17,351 bases of DNA, taken from positions 1 to 17,351 of the forward strand of contig NZDM01000051.1 in NCBI GenBank assembly GCA_002690085.1. Direction: 5' to 3'. Shown here piece after piece: positions 1 through 8,174 of this stretch (the first letter of the stretch is position 1; each line of letters starts with the position of its first letter). A model generated the notes under the pieces. The model was not told the origin of the DNA. It saw nothing but the letters and a program-made list of their open reading frames with translations, and searched no databases. The position numbers were made by a program, and so were the translations under genes. Origin of the DNA: Flavobacteriaceae bacterium (GTDB lineage: Bacteria; Bacteroidota; Bacteroidia; Flavobacteriales; Flavobacteriaceae).

Positions 1-93
1 TAATTATTTTATAAATATAAAAATAAAAATGGTTATTTTTACAAAGTTCATAAAAAAATAAATAAATATTTTCCACAACATTAACACAACAAA

Positions 94-98
94 AAGGA
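94..98 (+). promoter_or_regulatory. Putative ribosome binding site of susC
   Basis: AAGGA lies 7 bases before the TTG codon at 106. It supports the TTG as the start, since no in-frame ATG precedes the mature protein. Shine-Dalgarno sequences are generally weak or unused in Bacteroidota, so this is only supporting evidence. Confidence 0.35.
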
Positions 99-105
99 CA
101 CCATT

Positions 106-3100
106 TTGATAAATACTTTAAAATATAATATAACTTTTCTTCTCGTATTATCATTTCAAATCATACAATCTCAAAACTTTACAGTTCAAGGAGTGGTTGA
201 GGATTCCAATGGAGTCCCTGTTGCTGGAGCTAATATTATTGAAAAGGAAAATCCACTCAATGGGTCAGTTACTGACTTTGATGGCGTGTTTACAATTCGG
301 GTTTCTAAGACCTCTAATTTAGAAATAAGTTATGTTGGATATGAAACAAAAGAAATTTATGTTGATGGTAGAAGTGAAATAAAAATCACTATCGAGGAAG
401 ATCTTAAAAGCCTTGACGAAGTTACTATTGTTGCTTATGGTAAACAGAAAAAATCAAGTGTGGTTGCAGCTGTAACAACAATTAATCCTTCAGAGCTAAA
501 GCTACCTACAAGCAACCTAACAACTTCATTCGCTGGTAGAATAGCTGGTGTAATTGCCTACCAGAGGAGTGGAGAGCCTGGTCGAGATAATGCAGAGTTT
601 TTTATTCGCGGTGTTAGTACTTTTGGATACGCCAGATCCCCGCTAATATTAATTGACGGGATTGAAACTACATCTACAGATTTAGCAAGACTACAGCCAG
701 ATGATATAGCAAGTTTCTCGATTATGAAAGATGCTACCGCGACCTCATTATTTGGTGCCAGAGGTGCAAACGGCGTAATTCTAGTCACAACGAAGGAAGG
801 GAAAGAGGGTGTAGTTAAAATTAATGTTAGGTATGAAAAATCTTATTCAGCTGCAACAAAGTCTTTGAGTATCGCCGACCCCATAACATACATGAGACTT
901 CACAATGAAGCCCAAACTACAAGAAATCCACTGAGTGGACGAATTTATTCCCTAGAGAAAATATTAATCTCTCAGGATCCAAACAGAAATAAAATGGCTT
1001 ATCCAACAGTAAACTGGTTTGATGAGTTGTTAGATGATTATACTTTGAATAGCCGTTTTAATTTTAGCCTTAGTGGTGGTGGGAAAATTGCAAGATATTA
1101 TTTAGCATCAACTGTAAATACGGATAATGGTAATTTGAAAGTAGACTCAAGGAATAACTTTAATAATAACATAAATTTTAAAAGAGTTTCTCTACGATCT
1201 AATATCAATGTCAATCTAACAAAATCTACTACAGTTGCATTAAAGTTTAATGGCAATTTTGATGATTACAATGGCCCTTTAGACGGGGGTGCGGAGGTTT
1301 ATCGAAAAGCTATGAAGGCAAATCCCGTCTTGTATCCAAAGTTTTATGAACCTGATGCTCAATTTCAAAACTCAAATCATATTTTATTTGGAAATGCAGG
1401 TCAATTTGGAGACTATTTAAATCCATATGCAGATTTAATGCGAGGCTATAAAGACGAGAGTTACAATAATTTCTTAGCAACTGTAGAGATCAAACAAGAC
1501 TTAGGTTTTATTGCAGAGGGCTTGAAATATAGACTCCTTGGAAACACGTCTAGATATTCTTTCTATAATTTAGAAAGAAAATACAACCCCTTTTATTACG
1601 CTCTAGGTAATTATGATTTTCAAAATGATTTGTACACCCTTACTGCGCTTAATCCAAATCAAGGCACTGAATACCTAAATTACAGTGAAGGGAATAAAAT
1701 CATTACAAATTCTACTTACTTTGAAAGCGCACTTAACTACAGTAAAACCTTTAAACAAAAGCATGAAATAACAGGAATGTTGATTGGGATTATGCGTGAA
1801 TTAAAATATGCAAATGCAGGTAACCTTCAGGAATCATTACCATACAGAAATTTAGGGCTTTCAGGAAGATTTACTTACGCCTATGATGACAGATATTTTT
1901 CAGAATTCAATTTCGGATATAATGGATCGGAAAGGTTTGCAAAATCACAAAGGTTTGGATTTTTCCCATCTTTTGGACTTGGGTGGTTGGCTTCAAACGA
2001 AAAATTTATGGAGCCTTTATCAGACGTATTGGACAATCTAAAATTCAAGGCAACTTATGGTTTGGTCGGGAATGATCAAATTGGAAGTGCAAGTGATAGA
2101 TTCTTTTACATTTCACAAGTCAATTTAAGCGATGGTTCAATGGGATCTCCTTTTGGTCAAGAATTTGGGAACTATATCAATGGAGTTAGCATTGACCGAT
2201 ATGCCAATGATCAAATTACATGGGAAAAAGCCAGAATGTTGAATCTTGGAATTGAGATTGGTTTATTTAATAAAATTGATATTCAGGCAGATTATTTCAC
2301 AGAATATAGATCAAATATATTAATGGATAGGGCTCAAATACCAGCCAGCATGGGATTACAATCTCCGCTTAGAGCAAATGTGGGTGAGGCTTCTTCGAAT
2401 GGGTATGAAATCACATTAGATTACAATGACCAACTAAGCAAAGATCTTTTTGTTGGTTTTAGAGGAAACTTTTCATACGCCGATAGTAGATTCGAAGTAT
2501 TCGAAGAGTTAGACTATCAATCTGCAGGCTTACCATGGCGCTCAAGAATAGGGTTAAACTTATCACAGCCCTATGGGTATATAGCCGAAAGACTTTTTAT
2601 TGATGAAGCTGATGTTGCCAATTCCCCTTTACAAACTTTTGGAGAATACATGGCAGGTGATATAAAATATAAAGACATCAATAATGATGGAATAATTGAC
2701 ATTAATGATGAAGTTCCGATAGGATACCCAACAACTCCAAAAATAATTTATGGATTCGGGCTTTCATCAAAGTACAAACATTTTGATTTTTCATTTTTCT
2801 TTCAAGGTTCTGCTAAATCATCTTTCTTTATTGATGCCTATAATTCCTCCCCATTCATAGACACATATGGTGGAGCGATTGGTAATAATGCGCTGTTAAA
2901 CGCTTGGGCTAACGACCACTGGTCAGAAAATGATAGAAATTTATATGCTGCATGGCCTAGGCTCTCAAGCCAATTAATCGATAATAACAATAGAAATAGT
3001 ACTTGGTGGCTTAGAGATGGTACTTTTTTGAGATTAAAATCTGTTGAAATCGGATATTCAATCGAAGACAAAGCGGCTTCAAAATTAGGCTTGACTTCTG

Positions 3101-3234
3101 CTAGATTTTATATTACAGGTACCAATCTGCTAACATTTAGTAAATTTAAGTTGTGGGATGTGGAAATGGGTGGAAATGGATTAGGCTATCCGATACAACT
3201 AGGATATAATTTTGGAATCAATTTAAACTTATAG
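106..3234 (+). CDS. susC: SusC-family TonB-dependent outer-membrane glycan transporter
   Basis: This 1042-residue protein is a SusC/RagA-type TonB-dependent channel that imports oligosaccharides across the outer membrane together with the SusD encoded next. A signal peptide covers about residues 1-23. A carboxypeptidase-regulatory-like beta-sandwich follows at 26-100, then the SusC signature SLDEVTIVAYG (102-112), a plug domain to about 230 (with the FGARGANGVILVTT motif), and a 22-strand-type barrel to the C-terminus. An acidic, calcium-site-like DINNDGIIDIND stretch near 865 is typical of the family. There is no N-terminal STN signalling domain, so I see no sign of direct anti-sigma signalling. 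The start is a TTG: no ATG occurs in frame before the plug, the signal peptide begins here, and AAGGA lies 7 bases upstream. The mannosidase genes in the same operon suggest a mannose-rich glycan as cargo. The family call is secure; the substrate is inferred. Confidence 0.95.
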   Translation: MINTLKYNITFLLVLSFQIIQSQNFTVQGVVEDSNGVPVAGANIIEKENPLNGSVTDFDGVFTIRVSKTSNLEISYVGYETKEIYVDGRSEIKITIEEDLKSLDEVTIVAYGKQKKSSVVAAVTTINPSELKLPTSNLTTSFAGRIAGVIAYQRSGEPGRDNAEFFIRGVSTFGYARSPLILIDGIETTSTDLARLQPDDIASFSIMKDATATSLFGARGANGVILVTTKEGKEGVVKINVRYEKSYSAATKSLSIADPITYMRLHNEAQTTRNPLSGRIYSLEKILISQDPNRNKMAYPTVNWFDELLDDYTLNSRFNFSLSGGGKIARYYLASTVNTDNGNLKVDSRNNFNNNINFKRVSLRSNINVNLTKSTTVALKFNGNFDDYNGPLDGGAEVYRKAMKANPVLYPKFYEPDAQFQNSNHILFGNAGQFGDYLNPYADLMRGYKDESYNNFLATVEIKQDLGFIAEGLKYRLLGNTSRYSFYNLERKYNPFYYALGNYDFQNDLYTLTALNPNQGTEYLNYSEGNKIITNSTYFESALNYSKTFKQKHEITGMLIGIMRELKYANAGNLQESLPYRNLGLSGRFTYAYDDRYFSEFNFGYNGSERFAKSQRFGFFPSFGLGWLASNEKFMEPLSDVLDNLKFKATYGLVGNDQIGSASDRFFYISQVNLSDGSMGSPFGQEFGNYINGVSIDRYANDQITWEKARMLNLGIEIGLFNKIDIQADYFTEYRSNILMDRAQIPASMGLQSPLRANVGEASSNGYEITLDYNDQLSKDLFVGFRGNFSYADSRFEVFEELDYQSAGLPWRSRIGLNLSQPYGYIAERLFIDEADVANSPLQTFGEYMAGDIKYKDINNDGIIDINDEVPIGYPTTPKIIYGFGLSSKYKHFDFSFFFQGSAKSSFFIDAYNSSPFIDTYGGAIGNNALLNAWANDHWSENDRNLYAAWPRLSSQLIDNNNRNSTWWLRDGTFLRLKSVEIGYSIEDKAASKLGLTSARFYITGTNLLTFSKFKLWDVEMGGNGLGYPIQLGYNFGINLNL

Positions 3235-3238
3235 ATAT

Positions 3239-5182
3239 ATGAAAAAGTATGTCATAATATTATTTATAATATCTACTTCATGCGAGAAAGACTACTTGGA
3301 TGTTGTCCCGGATAATATAGCAACAATCGACCTAGCATTTAACACTAGATCTACCGCTGAAAATTTTCTTTCAACTTGCTATACATATATTCCCGAACAT
3401 GCGAATGTTGAACAAAACTTCTCCCTACTGGCTGGAGACGAAATTTGGTATTATGCAGAAAATGATTTCTACATGAACAATGAAACAAGTTTTAGATTGG
3501 CAAAAGGAATGCAGAATTCTGCAAGCCCATATCTTAATTATTGGGAAGGTGGTAGAGGCGCGCCACACAGTTTATTTAACGCACTCAGAGATTGTAACAT
3601 TTTCCTAGAAAATTTGGTAGAAGTACCGGGGCTTGAGGAGGACGAAAGATTAAAATGGATTGATGAAGTTAAAGTTCTGAAAGCATTTTACCACTTTTGG
3701 CTTATGCAAATGTATGGCCCAATCCCAATTATTGACCAAAATATACCAGTTGGGGCAAGTCCTGAACAAACAAATGTGAAAAGAGAGTCCATTGATGATG
3801 TAGTTAGTTATTTGGTCCAAATTCTTGATGAAGTTATTGAAGCTGAAAATCTACCCGGCTTGATAAATTATATATATACTGACATGGGTAGAATAACCAT
3901 GCCAATTGCTAAAGCATTAAAAGCAAAGGTATTAGTATTGGCCGCAAGTCCCATTTTTAATGGGAATACTGACCTGAGTGAGCTAACAGATAACTTAGGA
4001 AATAAACTTGTAAGTCAAGTATATGATCCTCAAAAATGGGTGTACGCTAGAGATGCACTTTTTGAGGCAATTGAAAGCGCCCATTTAAATGGTCATCAAC
4101 TTTATGAGTTTAATCAACAAATTCCAATCATTGGTGGTATTAATGAAGAAATTACGACAGAGTTAAGTCTAAGAGCAGCCATAACTGAGCCTTTCAACAC
4201 AGAAATAATATGGGCATTTGCTCCAGAGTGGACTGGAGATTTGCAAATGTGGTGTCAGCCACGTTGGACTGCGGACCACTCAGCATTGTTTGGTTATACT
4301 AAAAAATCACACGCCCCAACATTAAATATGGTTGAAACATTTTACACAAATAATGGCGTACCTATTGATGAAGATCTCACTTGGGATTATGGGAATAGAT
4401 ATGATGTAATAGAAACGCCTCTTTTTGATTCAAATAATGAAAATTTTCATGAATTTTATATTGAGGATGATTATTATACTGCTAAACTGCACACCTACAG
4501 AGAACCTAGATTTTATTCATCAATTGGATTTGATGGGGGCAAATGGTTTTCTCTAGAGACAGAAAATATAAATTTCATTCCTCACTTGAATGCCAAAGCC
4601 GGAGCTGCTTCAGGCAAACAAGGTTTTGAAATATATTCTATAACTGGTTTTTTTGCAAAAAAATTAGTCCACTATGAAAATATAATATCATTGCAAGGTT
4701 CTACTATAAAAGGATATTCCTTTCCTATTATTAGACTTTCAGATTTATATTTAATGTATTCAGAGGCATTAAATGAAACGAAAGCTGCTCCAGATTCTGA
4801 AGTTTATGAATACATCCAAAGAGTTAGAACAAGAGCGGGATTAGATGACGGAGGCGACATCTTGAACACCTGGCAGATGTATTCTACTAACCCTTCAAAA
4901 CCCATGACCAAAGACGGAATGAGAAAAATTATTCATCAAGAAAGAATGATTGAACTTGCACTTGAAGGACATAGGTATTGGGATTTAAAACGATGGAAAT
5001 TAGCAACGGAATATTTCAATAAACCCATACAAGGATGGAATATTTTTAGATCTGATGTCGAAGGTTTTTATGAAGTTGAAAACATTTTTTACAGAAACTT
5101 TTCAACAAAAGATTATTTGTGGCCAATTAGTCAAAATGAATTATTAAGAAATCCGAATCTAATACAAAACCCAGGTTGGTAA
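3239..5182 (+). CDS. susD: SusD/RagB-family surface glycan-binding lipoprotein
   Basis: This is the SusD partner of the upstream SusC. It is a lipid-anchored outer-membrane protein that binds glycan at the cell surface and acts as the lid of the transporter. Residues 1-14 are a short lipoprotein signal ending in ISTS before Cys15. The acidic EKDYLD that follows is the usual SusD start and resembles a surface-export signal. The N-terminal half (about 30-330) is the TPR-containing SusD-like region. The C-terminal half carries family hallmarks: a [RL]SDLYLMYSEALNE helix near 498-511 and the IIHQERMIELALEGHRYWDL motif at about 564-583, followed by W-P-I and N-P-N-L near the end. At 647 residues it is somewhat longer than many SusD proteins. 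Only 4 bases separate it from susC, so the two are probably translated together. Ligand preference cannot be read from the sequence; alpha-mannan or N-glycan is inferred from the GH92 genes. Confidence 0.95.
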   Translation: MKKYVIILFIISTSCEKDYLDVVPDNIATIDLAFNTRSTAENFLSTCYTYIPEHANVEQNFSLLAGDEIWYYAENDFYMNNETSFRLAKGMQNSASPYLNYWEGGRGAPHSLFNALRDCNIFLENLVEVPGLEEDERLKWIDEVKVLKAFYHFWLMQMYGPIPIIDQNIPVGASPEQTNVKRESIDDVVSYLVQILDEVIEAENLPGLINYIYTDMGRITMPIAKALKAKVLVLAASPIFNGNTDLSELTDNLGNKLVSQVYDPQKWVYARDALFEAIESAHLNGHQLYEFNQQIPIIGGINEEITTELSLRAAITEPFNTEIIWAFAPEWTGDLQMWCQPRWTADHSALFGYTKKSHAPTLNMVETFYTNNGVPIDEDLTWDYGNRYDVIETPLFDSNNENFHEFYIEDDYYTAKLHTYREPRFYSSIGFDGGKWFSLETENINFIPHLNAKAGAASGKQGFEIYSITGFFAKKLVHYENIISLQGSTIKGYSFPIIRLSDLYLMYSEALNETKAAPDSEVYEYIQRVRTRAGLDDGGDILNTWQMYSTNPSKPMTKDGMRKIIHQERMIELALEGHRYWDLKRWKLATEYFNKPIQGWNIFRSDVEGFYEVENIFYRNFSTKDYLWPISQNELLRNPNLIQNPGW

Positions 5183-5195
5183 AATTTTAATTATT

Positions 5196-6419
5196 ATGAA
5201 GCGAATTTTAAACTTTCTAATTAATAATCCTATTAATTATATTTATATTGTTATTGTAACTTTAGTTTTCAACTGTACTGAAGACAGTCACAGTGCACAC
5301 GGAGGTGATTCAATTGCACCAGCTAAAGTAGTAGTTAATTCAATTGAAAACACTCCGGGTGGGGCAATTATCAGATTTACACCACCAAATGATCCCGATC
5401 TATTGTACGTAAAAGGAAAATATAGAGATGAAAATGACATCCAAAAAGAAGTCATTGTATCGTCTTATATTGACAGTTTAAATATTCTTGGGTTTGGACA
5501 AACAGGAGATTATCCTGTTGATGTCACCGCGATCGATACTGGTAATAATGAATCTGAGGCCGAAAGAGTATTCATTTCTCCCTTAGAAGCACCAATTCAT
5601 GCCATATTAGAATCTATTGAGGGGGTACAAGACTTTGGTGGTGTCAATATTTCTTATCTTAATCCAACAAGAGCTGAGGTATCCTTGAATATGTCAGTCG
5701 AAGAGGAAAATGGCGAAATTGCATTCAAAGAATCATTTTTCACAAGCCAAGCTGACAGTTCATACAGTTTTCGAGGCTACGATGCTGAACCAACAGTTTT
5801 TGTAATATACGTTGAAGATAGATGGGGAAACCAAACTGTTAGGAAAAGTTTTGAAATCACACCACTTGAAGATGAATTTTTAGACAAGGGCTTCTTTTCA
5901 ATTGTCTCTATGCCAGGAGATGAAAGTTTTAGTGAATATGGTTTTTCAGCAAATCAAATTTGGGATGGTTCTTGGAGCAATCAATGGAACTGTGGCCACA
6001 CTAATTTTTTATCGCTCCCTCATCAATTAACATTAGACTTGGGTCAAACAGCTAATTTAAATAGATTTAAACTGTATCAAAGAGGAGGAAGTGAACTATA
6101 CAAGCATGGTAATCCCAGGATTTTTAGGATATATGGTAGATCTAACCTGGACAATTTACCTATATATGACCCATCCGATCCTGGAGATGGTTGGAAGTTT
6201 TTAGGAGAGTTTGAATCATTCAAACCTTCTGGTTTACCCCCAGGGTCTAATACGGACGAAGATTACCTATTTCAGGACAATGGAGAGGATTTTGTATTCA
6301 GCTTTGATTCTCAGCAACATGATATTAGATATATAAGATTTATAAACCTTGAATCATGGAATAACCAAACGGTTACAGTCATAGGTGAGTTGTCTTTTTG
6401 GGGTCGTATTATTCAATAA
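5196..6419 (+). CDS. DUF4959/DUF5126/DUF5000-type surface lipoprotein (SusE-like position)
   Basis: This probable surface glycan-binding lipoprotein of 407 residues follows SusCD. The domain order is the usual one for its family. A DUF4959 beta-sandwich covers about 40-130 (IAPAKVVV, GGAIIRFTPPNDPDLLYVK, the ES near 118-120 and the closing SPLEAP). A DUF5126 sandwich covers about 131-225 (it ends IYVEDRWGNQT...ITPL). The last part, about 232-407, is a DUF5000 or F5/8 type C (discoidin)-like module with FSIVSMPGDE, a WDG motif, LTLDLGQ, and a closing IGELSFWG. The N-terminus has a long hydrophobic stretch ending VFN before Cys27, then TEDS. Asn just before the lipid cysteine is unusual, so lipidation is likely but not certain. 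It starts 13 bases after susD. Its C-terminal module is related to the two modules of the next gene. Sugar binding is inferred from family context, not shown. Confidence 0.82.
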   Translation: MKRILNFLINNPINYIYIVIVTLVFNCTEDSHSAHGGDSIAPAKVVVNSIENTPGGAIIRFTPPNDPDLLYVKGKYRDENDIQKEVIVSSYIDSLNILGFGQTGDYPVDVTAIDTGNNESEAERVFISPLEAPIHAILESIEGVQDFGGVNISYLNPTRAEVSLNMSVEEENGEIAFKESFFTSQADSSYSFRGYDAEPTVFVIYVEDRWGNQTVRKSFEITPLEDEFLDKGFFSIVSMPGDESFSEYGFSANQIWDGSWSNQWNCGHTNFLSLPHQLTLDLGQTANLNRFKLYQRGGSELYKHGNPRIFRIYGRSNLDNLPIYDPSDPGDGWKFLGEFESFKPSGLPPGSNTDEDYLFQDNGEDFVFSFDSQQHDIRYIRFINLESWNNQTVTVIGELSFWGRIIQ

Positions 6420-8174
6420 ATGAGAGATATGAAATGTTTTAAGTTTGTAATGATTTTTTTAATTTGTCTAATTGCAACCACAACAAGTTGTAATGATATG
6501 GACAAAATTCATCAACAATATTTAGACGGTGAAATAATTTATTCTGGTAAATTAGATACACTTCTCATAAGACCTGGTATGTATAGAGCTCAATTAGAGG
6601 CATATACTCATCTATTAGGTAATTCAAATAAGGTGATTGTTGAATTTGATAACCGTACTGAAATTTATGACATCGAAAGTGATGTCTCAGAAATCTACTC
6701 TGTTATAATTGAAAACCTAGATGAAGATTTTTATGAATTTGATGTAATCACTCAAGATCAAGAGGGTAACCTTTCAATCCCTCAAACTGTTAGCGGATTT
6801 GCAGTTGGAGATAATTTTGTTGGTGACCAGTCGCCTAGAGAAGTAAATGATTTTACTTTTGAGACGGATGGTAACTATGTAAACTTTTTTGGGAATGCGG
6901 AGTCTGAGTTTGTTATTTTCACAACGCTTGACTATGATAACGAAAATAATGAAGTCGTTAGAGATACTTTATTTTTTGAAGATGATAAGGTCAAGCTAAT
7001 TGATTTTTTACCACTAGGTAATTTAACAACTCAATCCTATATTCAATCTGGACTTAGAGGTATAGATACCATAGGATTGGAACCCGTTAGTTACAGTTTG
7101 CCAAATGTACCATATTCCGAGTTGTCCAAGGAATTTATACAAATTATTGATATGCCCGGAGATAACAATGGTCAATATGACGGAGCAAATCCCCATGAAT
7201 TTCTTTTTGATGGAGATGGTACTTGGAATGGGAACAATCAACAAACATATTTCTCTCAACCAGGTGATATTCCACACCATTTTACAATTGACTTGGGTGT
7301 GAATACTGTTTTAAGAAAAGTTAAATTAGAAATGCCAGATGCCCAAACTAATAATCAAAATAATGCCACCAGAGTCCAGGTTTGGGGCAGGGGAGATCTT
7401 ATATTTGCAGAAACAAATGCAAGCACAGAAAGTGATTTAACAAATGCTGGCTGGATTCTCATGGAGGATGTTATGCTTGATGGTCAAAATGAAAGTAATC
7501 ATAGTTTTTTAATCAGTCCTTTAAATGACATCAGATACGTAAAATACAGAGTGGTTTCAACAGTAGGAAATGTACATTCCCAACTGACAGAGATGACCTT
7601 TTACGGCCAAAACACAGAACCGATTACGCATGACAAATCTTTGTTTTCAATAACTTCAATGCCAAGTGATAACCCTGGTACGTTCTACAATGCCAATCCA
7701 AGCGAATACTTATGGGATAATAATGCTATTTGGTCTGGAAGTGATGTCAACGGTTATCACTCTGGGGAGAATGCAGTTCCAGGTCATTTTACGATAGATT
7801 TGGGAGTCGTTACTCAACTTAGAGGTGCTAAACTTCATTTTAGAGATCCTTCTAATTACTCAGGAAATAATCCGACAGAACTAGAGATTTGGGGAAGGCT
7901 AGATTTGGTAGGTGCTAACATATTACCTAATTTTCAGTCTATTGGAAACAATGTAATTTCCGGCCCAACTAGTTCAAGCAGCTTAATTGACGCAGGCTGG
8001 ATACTACTGTCCTCAGAAAATATTGAAGGAGCAAACCTTCAATCCACTGAATATGAAGTTCAGCCAAATCAAATGGTTCGGTATTTAAAAATTAGGTATG
8101 TTAGCACCGTTGCTGGTAGTGGATGTCAATTTATTGAACTTAATTTTGAGGGTAATGGTGCAATTATTGAATAA
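6420..8174 (+). CDS. DUF4998 lipoprotein with two discoidin-like modules
   Basis: This second accessory lipoprotein of the PUL, 584 residues, is likely exposed at the surface to bind glycan. The signal peptide ends TTTS before Cys24, followed by NDMDK. About 26-215 matches the DUF4998 fold (HQQYLDGEIIYSGKLDTLL, then RPGMYRAQLEAY). Two homologous F5/8 type C/DUF5000-like modules follow at about 239-397 and 408-584. Both open with an MP-[GS]-D motif, carry a W-N/S-G turn, share HFTIDLGV, and close with a Leu-Thr-Glu-Met or Phe-Ile-Glu-Leu strand ending F-x-G. The ATG directly follows the stop of the previous gene (no gap). A second in-frame ATG at 6429 gives MKCFKF, a more typical lipoprotein start, and may be the real one. 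Binding is inferred; no catalytic motif is visible. Confidence 0.8.
   Translation: MRDMKCFKFVMIFLICLIATTTSCNDMDKIHQQYLDGEIIYSGKLDTLLIRPGMYRAQLEAYTHLLGNSNKVIVEFDNRTEIYDIESDVSEIYSVIIENLDEDFYEFDVITQDQEGNLSIPQTVSGFAVGDNFVGDQSPREVNDFTFETDGNYVNFFGNAESEFVIFTTLDYDNENNEVVRDTLFFEDDKVKLIDFLPLGNLTTQSYIQSGLRGIDTIGLEPVSYSLPNVPYSELSKEFIQIIDMPGDNNGQYDGANPHEFLFDGDGTWNGNNQQTYFSQPGDIPHHFTIDLGVNTVLRKVKLEMPDAQTNNQNNATRVQVWGRGDLIFAETNASTESDLTNAGWILMEDVMLDGQNESNHSFLISPLNDIRYVKYRVVSTVGNVHSQLTEMTFYGQNTEPITHDKSLFSITSMPSDNPGTFYNANPSEYLWDNNAIWSGSDVNGYHSGENAVPGHFTIDLGVVTQLRGAKLHFRDPSNYSGNNPTELEIWGRLDLVGANILPNFQSIGNNVISGPTSSSSLIDAGWILLSSENIEGANLQSTEYEVQPNQMVRYLKIRYVSTVAGSGCQFIELNFEGNGAIIE

Noticed and set aside
19..40. 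Stem AAAAATAA / TTATTTTT near the left edge as a terminator of an upstream gene
   Set aside because: The arms contain only A and T in very AT-rich DNA, so the hairpin would be weak and is likely by chance.
1..105. Promoter of the PUL in the leader
   Set aside because: I found no TAnnTTTG box with a -33 TTTG. TATTTTTA at 34-41 is only a partial match, and the promoter may lie left of the window.
558..788. Antisense reading frame of 76 codons within susC
   Set aside because: It is the complement of the conserved plug-domain sequence, with no family resemblance or signal of its own. Other frames lying inside the PUL genes were dismissed for the same reason.
8098..8154. N-terminal extension of the first GH92 back to ATG 8098
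   Set aside because: It would overlap the previous gene by 77 bases and bury the signal peptide behind a non-signal-like sequence.
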